Below are positions 18,231 to 25,547 of a stretch of DNA of 64,000 nt, piece after piece (positions within the stretch are counted from its first letter, which is position 1; the number at the start of each line of letters is the position of its first letter). Origin of the DNA: Micavibrio sp. (GTDB lineage: Bacteria > Pseudomonadota > Alphaproteobacteria > Micavibrionales > Micavibrionaceae). The notes beneath the pieces are model-generated. The model saw only the letters and a list, made by a program, of their open reading frames with translations. It did not search any database and was not told the origin of the DNA. The position numbers and the translations under genes were made by a program. The stretch spans positions 1-64,000 of the forward strand of contig JAPJQV010000007.1 of the NCBI GenBank assembly GCA_030824965.1, read 5' to 3'.

Positions 18231-19496
18231 TCAAACACTCTCTTTTTTCCGGCTGAAAAACCGCAATCCTTTATGCGGCCTTGGCGCAGGCGCATTGGCT
18301 TCGCCTTTTTCTTTTTGCGCGGCTTCGTAATTCTTCACCAGTAAATCGCAAATGTGATCGAATTTCTTGCGGTTCTCTTCCAGTGACATTTCAAAGAAAT
18401 TTCTCAGGCGGCGGATATTTTCCGGGCTGGCATCGTCGATATCGGTCGATGGATAATCTTCGCGGTAATCGCCGGTGATCATCGATTTGTTGAACGTGAA
18501 GGTACGGTCTCCCATTTCTTCCGAATAGGCTTCATATAAAGCCGATTCCGATGCGTGAAAGAAGATATTGATCAGCGGCATATCGTTATTCGGATCGACG
18601 ACGCCGATGGAGCCGAACCGGTTCCAGTCTTCCTTGGCGATAGACCGGTTGGCATATCCGGTGCCGATGACGATGAAGATCAGGTCGCGGTCCGCCGGAA
18701 TGTGATGACGCAAAGCGCCCATATACGTCATGCAAGGATTATCGAAGATGCTGCCGTCGATGGCCGAAATTTCTTTTTCTTGCGCACCCGTCTGCGGACG
18801 CATCAGGAAATGATGGCACTGGAAATAAGTCGGCGCGGCGGTCGATCCCATCACCGCGTCATACAGCGTGACTTCCGGAGGCGAATGATATTTCTGTACG
18901 CCCTCGAATTTCAGGTTTTTCAACCATACCGCGTGACCGCCTTCATTGACGAGATTCCAGCTCGCGGGGACGGCGTTGGAAATGTCGTTCGGGTCGCGTT
19001 TGACGACCGGGTAACGGCTGTCGATATTGTAAACGGGAATGACCAGCGACTTGAGGGATTCCGATAATTTCGTGCGCCCGAATAAAGCCCGCAATGCCCG
19101 GCCTAAATTCGCCTGTTCGTAATGGCCTTGTTTAAGAAGGCGGTCGAGCTGTGAAATCCGCATTGTGCGGTTGTTGAAATCATGGATCAAACTGCGGAAA
19201 GACCGGAACGCGTCCTGCGGAAAAATCTGCGATCCTTCGCGCTCGTAAAACCGCACCATGTGCCGCGCTTTGAATTTCGGTATGCCGGGCTCATAAGGAT
19301 GGGGATGGTTTAACGCCGCGTTTAAAATAGACCCGGTCGACGGTCCGCAAAAAATATCGACCATATCCGCCATGTGCAGGCCCGTGGTTTCTTCGATTTT
19401 TTGCATGAAATGGGCCGGGATCAATCCGCGCATCCCGCCGCCATAAGTATAAAGAGCAATGATCGGGCGTTTTTTAGAAGAAGGGTTTTCGGTCAT
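18231..19496 (-). CDS. Patatin-like phospholipase
   Basis: A lipid acyl hydrolase with a Ser-Asp dyad. The oxyanion loop GGGMRG is at residues 20-25, the nucleophile Ser53 lies in GPSTGS (the family's G-x-S-x-G), and the catalytic Asp is in AIDGSIFDNP. The 421 residues suit a single-domain cytosolic patatin; no signal peptide is present. The ATG at 19496 is preferred over an in-frame TTG at 19508, though neither has a strong ribosome site. The upstream intergenic region holds a long inverted repeat and a candidate small RNA. Bacterial patatins serve lipid turnover, virulence or phage defence (CapV type); there is no cyclase nearby to argue for CBASS. Confidence 0.88.
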   Translation of the reverse strand: MTENPSSKKRPIIALYTYGGGMRGLIPAHFMQKIEETTGLHMADMVDIFCGPSTGSILNAALNHPHPYEPGIPKFKARHMVRFYEREGSQIFPQDAFRSFRSLIHDFNNRTMRISQLDRLLKQGHYEQANLGRALRALFGRTKLSESLKSLVIPVYNIDSRYPVVKRDPNDISNAVPASWNLVNEGGHAVWLKNLKFEGVQKYHSPPEVTLYDAVMGSTAAPTYFQCHHFLMRPQTGAQEKEISAIDGSIFDNPCMTYMGALRHHIPADRDLIFIVIGTGYANRSIAKEDWNRFGSIGVVDPNNDMPLINIFFHASESALYEAYSEEMGDRTFTFNKSMITGDYREDYPSTDIDDASPENIRRLRNFFEMSLEENRKKFDHICDLLVKNYEAAQKEKGEANAPAPRPHKGLRFFSRKKESV

Positions 19497-19560
19497 GAAT
19501 AATGGCAAATGGGAGCGGGCGAGTTGAATTTAGAATCTGCTTATAATAACCAGAAGCTTA

Positions 19561-19676
19561 ACCACAACGGCACAACGGCACAACGTATTAAGAACAAATG
19601 TCATTCTTTATATGTCGAACATGGTCGCATGTGCTGCAAACGCTCGGCTTCCGTTGTGTCGTTGTGCCGTTGTGGT
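19561..19676. repeat. 25-bp inverted repeat with 8-bp tandem units
   Basis: The left arm (19561-19585) and right arm (19652-19676) are inverted copies matching at 24 of 25 positions, with a 66-base spacer. The left arm itself is built from tandem CACAACGG units. A second inverted pair, ATTAAGAAC (19587-19595) and GTTCTTAAT (19685-19693), is interleaved with the first rather than nested, which would form a pseudoknot if transcribed. No gene is seen in 19509-19712. Confidence 0.85.
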
Positions 19677-19712
19677 AAATTCCAGTTCTTAATTAACCTT
19701 TGTCACCAGCGC

Positions 19713-19738
19713 AAAAAAAAACCGGACACAAGGTCCGG
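19713..19738 (-). terminator. Rho-independent terminator of the candidate small RNA
   Basis: Stem CCGGAC (19722-19727) and GTCCGG (19733-19738) with a 5-nt loop, followed on the minus strand by nine T residues (19721 down to 19713). No annotated minus-strand gene ends here, so it must serve an unannotated transcript. Confidence 0.85.
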
Positions 19739-19791
19739 CGAGTTGAACAGGGAGGTTTCACGTCTGGGAGACGTAAAGGACCCTAAGGTCC
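19713..19791 (-). ncRNA. Candidate small RNA with anti-Shine-Dalgarno loops
   Basis: Read on the minus strand, a TATAAG -10 box (19798-19803) is followed by about 80 nt with no ORF and then a strong terminator. The predicted RNA has a GGACC-TTAG-GGTCC hairpin (19778-19791), a hairpin ACGTCT-CCC-AGACGT (19760-19774), a weaker stem presenting CCTCCC (19750-19755), and the terminator stem. The CUCCC stretches are complementary to ribosome-binding sites, as in the alphaproteobacterial alpha-r14/NfeR1 class of small RNAs. The -35 match (TAGACT) is weak. Existence and function are inferred from structure only. Confidence 0.6.
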
Positions 19792-19880
19792 GCCGCTCTT
19801 ATATTTCGATTGAATGGTTAAAGTCTATTAATAATTGAATATGACTGCTATGCAGCATTCGCATAACTTCAATGAGTTGC

Positions 19881-19893
19881 ACCTAATTTAGGT
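19881..19893. promoter_or_regulatory. Palindrome ACCTAATTTAGGT, possible operator
   Basis: A perfect inverted repeat (6-bp arms, one central base) sits 24 bp upstream of the -35 box of the next promoter. It could be a regulator site; nothing in the sequence names the protein. Confidence 0.35.
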
Positions 19894-19917
19894 AACTTTA
19901 TTTCTAGATCAAATTTA

Positions 19918-19946
19918 TTGACATAATGTTAGAGCGGTTTTATAAA
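19918..19946 (+). promoter_or_regulatory. Consensus sigma-70 promoter
   Basis: TTGACA at 19918-19923, a 17-bp spacer and TATAAA at 19941-19946, about 35 bp before the start of the unknown gene at 19981, which has an AGGA ribosome site. It is one of the best promoter matches in the window. Confidence 0.8.
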
Positions 19947-19980
19947 TTTCGATATTTAATGCGTAACAGGATAACGATGA

Positions 19981-20583
19981 ATGCGAGATAATGAAGAACA
20001 ACGTGAGGCGCGTGCTATTGCCGCCACCGCCATGGCAGACCGCTCAAAGGCCGTTGATGTCATCAAAGCCTTATCCGACCTGAAAACCAGCGCCGCGATT
20101 TTATGGATCGGCGGTCTGGCCGAACTAACCCTGGAAGCCAAAGACGCGGCCATCGCCGCACTGGAAGACAATGGCAGCAAAGACGCCGCCCGCCGCCTAA
20201 GCTGGCTCGCCTTCGATCATCCTCACGAATCCGACAGAATTTTAAGTGCACTTCAGAATTTCGATGCCGAAATCGCCGGTGAATTTATCGCCAGCATCGA
20301 ACACCGCCAATTTGAACGTGCCGTGACCGACCTGCATAAAGCCATCGATCACAAGGACGAATTCAACCGCCACTCACGGCATAACGCCGAACGCTTTGAC
20401 CGTCGCATCACAGGCATAGCCCTGAAAATCACCGCGCCCGATCAATTCGAAAAACATCTCAACAATAAAAACGAACTCCCCGATCTCCGCGCCGCCTTAA
20501 CCCGCGCCGTTCAATCGATTCCATTGCTGAAAGAAGAGGCGCAGGTTCAGGCTGCTTTGGGTCAGTTATCTTTGAAGTTATAA
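19981..20583 (+). CDS. Unknown all-helical soluble protein
   Basis: I do not recognise this 200-residue protein. It is rich in Ala, Glu, Asp, Arg and Leu, with no signal peptide, membrane segment or cysteine. The stretch from about 20 to 105 alternates short amphipathic helices (AVDVIKALSDLKTSAAILWI, AIAALEDNGSKDAARRLSWL) in a manner like HEAT or ARM repeats, though no repeat family can be named with confidence. It has its own consensus promoter at 19918 and an AGGA site, and lies in an accessory stretch of unknown genes. Confidence 0.65.
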   Translation: MRDNEEQREARAIAATAMADRSKAVDVIKALSDLKTSAAILWIGGLAELTLEAKDAAIAALEDNGSKDAARRLSWLAFDHPHESDRILSALQNFDAEIAGEFIASIEHRQFERAVTDLHKAIDHKDEFNRHSRHNAERFDRRITGIALKITAPDQFEKHLNNKNELPDLRAALTRAVQSIPLLKEEAQVQAALGQLSLKL

Positions 20584-20659
20584 CTGGGGTATTTCCCAAT
20601 ATTATACTTGATGCGTAGTCAGAAACGCTTGATGTGTAAAATATTTTATAGCAAAGCCA

Positions 20660-20799
20660 GTGAAGCAATCACCCAAGTCTAAGAAAGGCATACTCCAAAC
20701 TTTCAAAAAGAGAAATTCATAGCGTATGCCCATGAAGTAGAGTCAGACGAAAGCGTGGAGACATTTAAAAAATCTATAAAGAAGATTTTAAAGCCTTAA
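20660..20799 (+). pseudogene. Frameshifted small gene remnant
   Basis: Two frames join into one plausible ~45-residue protein. From the GTG at 20660 the first frame reads KQSPKSKKGILQTFKK; a second frame reads FQKEKFIAYAHEVESDESVE and ends SIKKILKP at 20799. They switch within the A-rich run near 20700-20710. The joined product resembles small alphaproteobacterial proteins with a basic Ser/Lys start and an 'EKFxxxARElexDEsExxFxxxLKkI' helix pair. The 3' end overlaps the convergent DUF3800 gene by 26 bp. It may be a decayed gene or a programmed shift; decay is simpler. Confidence 0.5.
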
Positions 20800-21610
20800 T
20801 TTGGGCGCGTTTTGCTTTTCTGGCTTCTTTTTTCTTCGCTGAGTCAATCAAATGATCTTCTAATTCAACCTTCTCAATTTCATCCCAAGGCTGCTCGTTC
20901 AGAATAAACTCTAATTGTTCTCTGATGGCTTCCTTGCCAAACTCGAAAAACAAGCCTTTTACTTCTCTTTTATGCGCAGTAGGGGGAATCTCGCCGCGCC
21001 AATAACCCGCTTCTTTGTAGTGTCTTTGAATTAATCCCGCAATCAAATCAGCGGCTTGAAGTGGCATAATATCAGCACTATTGTCGAGCGTTACGGACCC
21101 GATTAGTTCAATTCCTTCATTTGATTCATTGTCCTTAATAGCTTTCCAGCCTTCGATCAATTTGACTGAATCCTTAAAATCGTCAAAAATAAAATCAACT
21201 TTTTCATCAATATCGATTTCATGCGCGGAATGGGTAAAATAGTGCAGAAAAATTCTTGAAGCAAAATAGTAATACTCGCTCTTCTCGCTCAACCTTTTCC
21301 TAAAGAATTCTAAGTCTGGTCGGCATTTTGCCTCAGCTAACGCAGCCAAATAATTTTCAATGTTTAAAATTACACCTACCGAAGCCAAAACGTGATCTTG
21401 AACGATAGAATAATATTCTTGAAACTTCCTATCGCTCAATTTCATCTCATTGAGGTGGAACTCTCTGTTGCGATATTTTCGTTTTGAAAGGTTATTCCAC
21501 TCATCTGAAAACTTTGCCCAGCTTTCAGCATTAGAGATATAGCCAGCAAGGACTAGAACCTTTTCGCTTTTTTCATCGGAACTTTCGTCCATAAAGGCTT
21601 TTAAAGACAT
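20774..21610 (-). CDS. DUF3800 domain protein
   Basis: A 278-residue protein beginning MSLKAFMDESSDEKSEKVLV, the DUF3800 signature (FxDESG-like strand then VLAGYI), with conserved C-terminal LQAADLIAGLIQRHY. The domain is thought to have an RNase H-like fold with acidic residues (D8, E9 and the Asp of QAADL), but its activity is not established. DUF3800 genes are patchily distributed and often lie in accessory or phage-related regions. The start at 21610 has an AGGAA site; the open frame continues 22 codons further upstream. The gene looks more A+T-rich than its neighbours, compatible with transfer. Confidence 0.85.
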   Translation of the reverse strand: MSLKAFMDESSDEKSEKVLVLAGYISNAESWAKFSDEWNNLSKRKYRNREFHLNEMKLSDRKFQEYYSIVQDHVLASVGVILNIENYLAALAEAKCRPDLEFFRKRLSEKSEYYYFASRIFLHYFTHSAHEIDIDEKVDFIFDDFKDSVKLIEGWKAIKDNESNEGIELIGSVTLDNSADIMPLQAADLIAGLIQRHYKEAGYWRGEIPPTAHKREVKGLFFEFGKEAIREQLEFILNEQPWDEIEKVELEDHLIDSAKKKEARKAKRAQIKALKSSL

Positions 21611-21695
21611 GATATTACGGTTCCTGCGATTTTTATTTACCAGAAAAGCACAGTTCTGTCTGGGTGCGCAATGCATGATAATAGGATAAAATTCC

Positions 21696-21725
21696 TTGAC
21701 AAATAAAGGAAATTAGTCCTAAAAT
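21696..21725 (+). promoter_or_regulatory. Promoter with leaderless spacing
   Basis: TTGACA at 21696-21701, 18-bp spacer, TAAAAT at 21720-21725. The ATG at 21731 is only five bases further and lacks a ribosome site, so transcription would start at about the A of the start codon. Confidence 0.65.
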
Positions 21726-21730
21726 TCTGT

Positions 21731-22210
21731 ATGATAATTAAAACAGACATCACACCAGACGAAACCCAAAGCGAAATCCAAGAGCCAGCCACCAAACTGG
21801 TCGACGAATCTCAACTTCCTCACCGACGCAAACCTTGCCTCGCGGTGAAAGCGATCTCTCAATATAAAAAGATGGGTGCCGATATTGGGGCTGACGAATT
21901 CAATCAAATCCATGTCGCAATGGAAAATGAAGTTTTCTATCACGACATTGAAAACGGTGATGCCGACAGGTCGATCATCGAACAGGCTTCCTTGCTCGAT
22001 ATCGCGTTCCGTTATTTCTATAGCGGCGGCGAAAGCGGCGTCATCAATGATGACGCTTTTTTACTGGCGCTCAGGGCGCAACGCCAGAGCATGAAGACGG
22101 TCGATTTTTTCCGTTCCTGCCGCCGGAATAAGCGCAAAGATAAATTCCAGCTTGAGAAATATCAGGAAGAGATGGAGCGCAGGGAAGACCACCGCCCGTT
22201 CCGGTATTAA
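21731..22210 (+). CDS. Unknown acidic/helical protein
   Basis: A 159-residue protein I cannot assign. The first ~35 residues are polar and probably flexible (TPDETQSEIQEPATKLVDES); the middle is helical, with an aromatic/Gly stretch (DIAFRYFYSGGESGVINDDA), and the C-terminus is highly basic and charged (SCRRNKRKDKFQLEKYQEEM). No membrane segment is seen. It abuts the next gene with no spacing (TAA then ATG), so both are one transcript, driven by the promoter at 21696. Confidence 0.65.
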   Translation: MIIKTDITPDETQSEIQEPATKLVDESQLPHRRKPCLAVKAISQYKKMGADIGADEFNQIHVAMENEVFYHDIENGDADRSIIEQASLLDIAFRYFYSGGESGVINDDAFLLALRAQRQSMKTVDFFRSCRRNKRKDKFQLEKYQEEMERREDHRPFRY

Positions 22211-22618
22211 ATGACGGCGGTTCTTCGCCACTGGACGCCCGTCCAGCGACAACAGCAAGGCGCGAAAATCCGCGCTGAAAAAATCTGGCTCAAATCGACC
22301 GGACCGAAAACCGACACCGGCAAGAAACGCTCGTCGCGCAACGCGGTGAAACACGGCATGCGCTCGGCGCGTGTCGCGGCGTTCAAAAAACTCCTGCGCC
22401 TGCAAAATCAACTCCTCGAAAAACTGAAAAAACGCGAACGTATCGAACGCGCCAAGCGCCGCTATGTCATCGCCATGCTCAAAATGGGCTATACCGCCAA
22501 AACTTTCAAAAAATTTCACGAACGAACTGAGAGACTGGCAGGGTTGGAGCGCAATGAATCGTCTTTTCGTCATTGCGAGGAGGCCGAAAGGCCGACGCGG
22601 CAATCCAGATGGCGGTAA
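22211..22618 (+). CDS. Unknown basic protein with STGPKT-KHG motif; repeat-derived C-terminus
   Basis: A 135-residue very basic protein. It contains KSTGPKTDTGKKRSSRNAVK followed by HG, a motif (S/T-GPKT-x-G-x-x-x-S-x-x-N-A-x-x-HG) seen in many small proteins of unknown function from mobile or repetitive contexts. A Lys/Arg-rich helical region follows (about 60-110). The last 19 or so residues (SSFRHCEEAERPTRQSRWR) are encoded by a palindromic repeat element at 22568-22614, so the original C-terminus was probably displaced. It follows the upstream gene without a gap. Confidence 0.6.
   Translation: MTAVLRHWTPVQRQQQGAKIRAEKIWLKSTGPKTDTGKKRSSRNAVKHGMRSARVAAFKKLLRLQNQLLEKLKKRERIERAKRRYVIAMLKMGYTAKTFKKFHERTERLAGLERNESSFRHCEEAERPTRQSRWR
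22568..22614. repeat. Palindromic interspersed element inside an ORF end
   Basis: The element begins CGTCATTGCGAGGAGGCCGA and ends GCGGCAATCCAGATGGCG. ATTGC (22572-22576) pairs with GCAAT (22600-22604), and inside it GGCC-GAAA-GGCC (22582-22593) forms a GNRA tetraloop hairpin. CGTCATTGCGAG...GCAATCCAG is a widespread repeat pattern in alphaproteobacteria and recalls Rickettsia palindromic elements, which insert in frame in genes. Only one copy is seen in the window. Confidence 0.75.
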
Positions 22619-22642
22619 AGCTGTTGAAAGTAAGGTTTTCTT

Positions 22643-22663
22643 CCCTCAAATCAGCTTTGAGGG
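22643..22663. other. 8-bp hairpin between convergent genes
   Basis: CCCTCAAA (22643-22650) and TTTGAGGG (22656-22663) form a perfect stem between the ends of the 22211 gene and trmFO. Neither strand has a U-tract directly after the stem, so it is not a canonical intrinsic terminator, although it may still protect 3' ends. Confidence 0.55.
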
Positions 22664-22672
22664 CAAAAAAAA

Positions 22673-24040
22673 CTACGCCGCCTTGACTATTTCCGCCTGC
22701 GGCTTCAGCCATTGCGCCATATCGCTCAGCGCCCGTTGCGACAGGGCTTTCTTCTTCTCGCGGCCGCGTTCTTTGGTGACGATATCGGGGAAGAGGCCGA
22801 AATTCACATTCATCGGCTGGAACGTCGTTTCATCCGCGCCGCCTGTAATATGAGAGAGGATCGCGCCCATCGCCGTTGTCGCTGGAGGCAGCTCCAGTTC
22901 AATGCCAAGCCGTTCGGATGCCGCCATGCGTCCGGCGAGAAGTCCGACCGCCGCCGACTCGACATAGCCTTCGCATCCGGTAATCTGTCCGGCGAAGCGC
23001 AGGCGCGGCATGGCTTTCATCTGCAACCGCTCGTTCAAAAGCTTGGGCGAATTGATAAAGGTGTTTCGGTGAAGTCCGCCAAGCCGCGCGAACTCGGCGT
23101 TCTCAAGTCCCGGTATCATTTTCAGCACGCGGGTCTGTTCGCCGTATTTCATCTTGGTCTGAAAGCCGACCATGTTATAGAGCGTACCGAGCGCATTGTC
23201 CTGACGCAGTTGGATGATCGCGTATGGTTTGACATCGGGATTATGCGGATCAGTAAGGCCGACAGGCTTCATCGGGCCATAGCGCAGCGTATCAACGCCG
23301 CGGCTCGCCATCACTTCGATAGGCATACAGCCTTCGAAATAGGGTGTGTTCTTTTCCCATTCCTTGAACTCCATCTTCTCCGACGTGAGAAGCGCGTCGA
23401 TGAAGGCATGGTATTCCTCGCGTGTCATCGGGCAGTTGATATAGTCCTTGCCCGTTCCGGCCGGGCCTTCCTTATCATAGCGCGACTGAAACCAGGCGCG
23501 ATCGAAATTGATCGACTCATAATGGATGATCGGCGCGATGGCGTCGAAGAAGGCAAGAGAGTCTTCGCCCGACAAGTCACGAATGGCATCCGCCAAAGCC
23601 GGAGAGGTAAGGGGCCCTGTCGCGATGATGACGCTATCCCAGTCTTCCGGCGGCAATCCGGCAATCTCGCCGCGCTCGATCTCGATCAAGGGATGTTCGC
23701 TCAGCGCTTTGGTGACGCCTTCCGAGAAGATGTCGCGGTCGACGGCGAGCGCACCGCCCGCAGGGACCGCGGCCTTCGCTCCTTCGCGCATCTGGATCGA
23801 ATTGCACATGCGCATCTCTTCATGCAGCAGGCCAACGGCGTTGTAATCCTTATCATCGGAGCGGAAGGAGTTGGAGCAGACAAGTTCTGCGAGGCCGTCC
23901 GTCTTGTGCGCATCGGTGCCGCGGTGAGGGCGCATCTCATGCAGGATAACCGGCACGCCCATATTCGCCGCCTGCCATGCCGCTTCCGATCCGGCCATAC
24001 CGCCGCCGATGATGTGAATGGGTTTAAGCGGGCTGGACAT
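22673..24040 (-). CDS. trmFO: tRNA (uracil-54-C5)-methyltransferase, folate-dependent
   Basis: TrmFO makes ribothymidine at tRNA position 54 using methylene-tetrahydrofolate and FADH2. The protein opens MSSPLKPIHIIGGGMAGSEA, the FAD dinucleotide-binding motif, then has HEMRPHRGTDAHKTDGLAEL and VCSNSFRSDD with the catalytic cysteine region, and TGCEGYVESAAVGLLAGRMA near the end. The start at 24040 gives 455 residues, the normal family length; the frame is open 26 codons further upstream but that part overlaps the preceding gene. The real overlap with that gene is 17 bp, so trmFO is the last gene of a four-gene operon. Confidence 0.95.
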   Translation of the reverse strand: MSSPLKPIHIIGGGMAGSEAAWQAANMGVPVILHEMRPHRGTDAHKTDGLAELVCSNSFRSDDKDYNAVGLLHEEMRMCNSIQMREGAKAAVPAGGALAVDRDIFSEGVTKALSEHPLIEIERGEIAGLPPEDWDSVIIATGPLTSPALADAIRDLSGEDSLAFFDAIAPIIHYESINFDRAWFQSRYDKEGPAGTGKDYINCPMTREEYHAFIDALLTSEKMEFKEWEKNTPYFEGCMPIEVMASRGVDTLRYGPMKPVGLTDPHNPDVKPYAIIQLRQDNALGTLYNMVGFQTKMKYGEQTRVLKMIPGLENAEFARLGGLHRNTFINSPKLLNERLQMKAMPRLRFAGQITGCEGYVESAAVGLLAGRMAASERLGIELELPPATTAMGAILSHITGGADETTFQPMNVNFGLFPDIVTKERGREKKKALSQRALSDMAQWLKPQAEIVKAA

Positions 24041-24824
24041 GAAGCGTTTCCTGATGCTGTTTGATATGGTCGAATATGGTTCGTTCGAAACGCGTGATGC
24101 CTGTTTCATTGGCGGCAATCCGGTTGAAAAGGGCCGATCTGTGCCGCTCTTTCTCAGGGTCCGTGCAGCGTCCGATCAGTTGCGGCGTCTTGATATGCGG
24201 CAAGACGCCCATGCCGATCAGCATGCCGTTGCCGATGATCTTCGTCATGCTGGCAACCGGCTGGTCTTCTTCATGGACGAAGCGGGCCGTGATCCGGACG
24301 TCAGGATTGTTCTTCTCGGACTCGTTGAGATGCAAGGCAGGGCCGTTACTGATACAGATCGATGTGTATGCACTGTGGTCGCCCTCATAGAATTCGATAT
24401 CGGTCGGCACTGTATCGGCGTAGCGGAAGTCCTTATCTAGCGCAATGCCTCTGCCGACATTCCTGGCAAGTCCGCCGATCCAGCCGAGACCTTCCTTGCG
24501 CAATATGCGACCGTCGCTTCTCTCATACGAGATGTTCTCCGATGCCCAGTAGAAAGACGCACATTCAACGTATGTCTTCATCCCATCCTGTTCCATCTTG
24601 CGATAGATGAGATCTGCCTTTTCAGGCGGGAGAATGCGTGGATAAGGGCTGGTTTCTCCGGCAATACCGGGAAGGACGAGGATGTCGACATCGCGAAGCA
24701 AGGAGGGCCGCAACTCTCCGGGCCGGATCGGCGCAACGTTGTGCTTGCCGAACTCCTGGCATAACCATGGGGCGATAGATGAAGTGGCGAATATCTGCTT
24801 CTCTTCAAAATACAAGACTTTCAT
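24024..24824 (-). CDS. BPL_N-like GATase-fold protein, divergent paralogue
   Basis: A 266-residue protein of the class I glutamine amidotransferase-like fold, matching the biotin-protein ligase N-terminal (BPL_N) family more weakly than its neighbour. Shared landmarks are an N-terminal strand (KVLYFEEKQIF), VLPGIAGETSPY at the oxyanion position, Cys in the YVECASFYWASE nucleophile elbow, and GNGMLIGMGVLPHIK near the end. In the neighbour the last motif is SPHIEYHPED; here the acidic residue after the His is replaced by Lys, so the catalytic triad looks incomplete. It begins on the base after its neighbour's stop. The substrate is unknown. Confidence 0.65.
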   Translation of the reverse strand: MKVLYFEEKQIFATSSIAPWLCQEFGKHNVAPIRPGELRPSLLRDVDILVLPGIAGETSPYPRILPPEKADLIYRKMEQDGMKTYVECASFYWASENISYERSDGRILRKEGLGWIGGLARNVGRGIALDKDFRYADTVPTDIEFYEGDHSAYTSICISNGPALHLNESEKNNPDVRITARFVHEEDQPVASMTKIIGNGMLIGMGVLPHIKTPQLIGRCTDPEKERHRSALFNRIAANETGITRFERTIFDHIKQHQETLHVQPA

Positions 24825-25547
24825 CTACGCAAATTCCTTTAACACGCGGGTCCATAAATCGCGTTCGCTATGGTGGTTGTTTTCGAAGCGGCTGATATTC
24901 TTCGCGCTCCAATCCTTCGAATTGTTGCGGTGGGAATAGGCGCTTCTTTTCAAGTCTTCCGGGTGGTATTCGATATGCGGGCTGGAAAGAATGACCATGC
25001 CTTTGCCGACCCTGCTTTTGACAATAGCCGTATTCCCGTTCGAGTAAGAGGCAAATCCTGCGCCATCGAATATCGGTCCTGCGATATATAAGGCCGTATA
25101 TCGTTCATCGTCGATTTTGACATCGACGATATTCTGCCAGCTTTTATCGATATCGTTGTCTTCAAGGAATTCAAATGCGGGCCCGGTGGCTTTCGTATCG
25201 GCAAGGACCAGTTCTCGCGCGCCGGCTATCTCGCCGTTGTTCCAATCGATCTCGCGCGCTGCGTAATAAGCGCCGGCGCAGATCCCCAGATAGTTGCCGC
25301 CTTGTTCGACATAGTCGCGGATGCGTTTATTGCCGTCGCCGTTGAGCTTCTCGCAATAGTACAGGTCCGCGCCGCCGGGCATGACAAAGAGAAACACGCT
25401 ACTGTCTAACGCACCGCCCATAATATCGTCGGCATCGCAGAACCGGACATTTTCATGGCCATAAGTTTCCGACAGGCGTTTATGCAGAACGCCGTTATTA
25501 TGAATGTAATCCTGATAAAGGAGAACCTTACTTCTTTTTCTTGTCAT
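24825..25547 (-). CDS. BPL_N domain protein (biotin-protein ligase N-terminal-like)
   Basis: A 240-residue stand-alone BPL_N protein. It shows LLYQDY, FVMPGGADLYYCEKLNGDGN, the nucleophile elbow GNYLGICAGAYYAA with C90, and VILSSPHIEYHPEDLKR with the His/Glu pair expected of a class I GATase-like active site. In eukaryotes this fold precedes biotin ligase; here no BirA domain is attached, and the enzyme's reaction is unknown. The ATG at 25547 is chosen because upstream residues look non-coding; it overlaps the end of the GNAT gene by 20 bp. Operon: GNAT, BPL_N, paralogue, trmFO. Confidence 0.82.
   Translation of the reverse strand: MTRKRSKVLLYQDYIHNNGVLHKRLSETYGHENVRFCDADDIMGGALDSSVFLFVMPGGADLYYCEKLNGDGNKRIRDYVEQGGNYLGICAGAYYAAREIDWNNGEIAGARELVLADTKATGPAFEFLEDNDIDKSWQNIVDVKIDDERYTALYIAGPIFDGAGFASYSNGNTAIVKSRVGKGMVILSSPHIEYHPEDLKRSAYSHRNNSKDWSAKNISRFENNHHSERDLWTRVLKEFA

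Noticed and set aside
18231..19496. Patatin as a CBASS (CapV) effector
   Set aside because: No CD-NTase cyclase, E1/E2-like or other CBASS gene lies nearby.
22643..22663. Hairpin as intrinsic terminator
   Set aside because: The T/A tracts lie on the wrong side for both strands, so it was listed only as a hairpin.
22464..22853. Plus-strand frame of 129 codons spanning the repeat and trmFO end
   Set aside because: It overlaps two better-supported genes in other frames, and its reading of the palindromic element is just the alternate frame.
22712..24064. Long plus-strand open frame (450 codons) opposite trmFO
   Set aside because: It is antisense to a well-conserved gene with full motifs; its Arg/His-rich translation is typical of shadow frames in G+C-richer codons.
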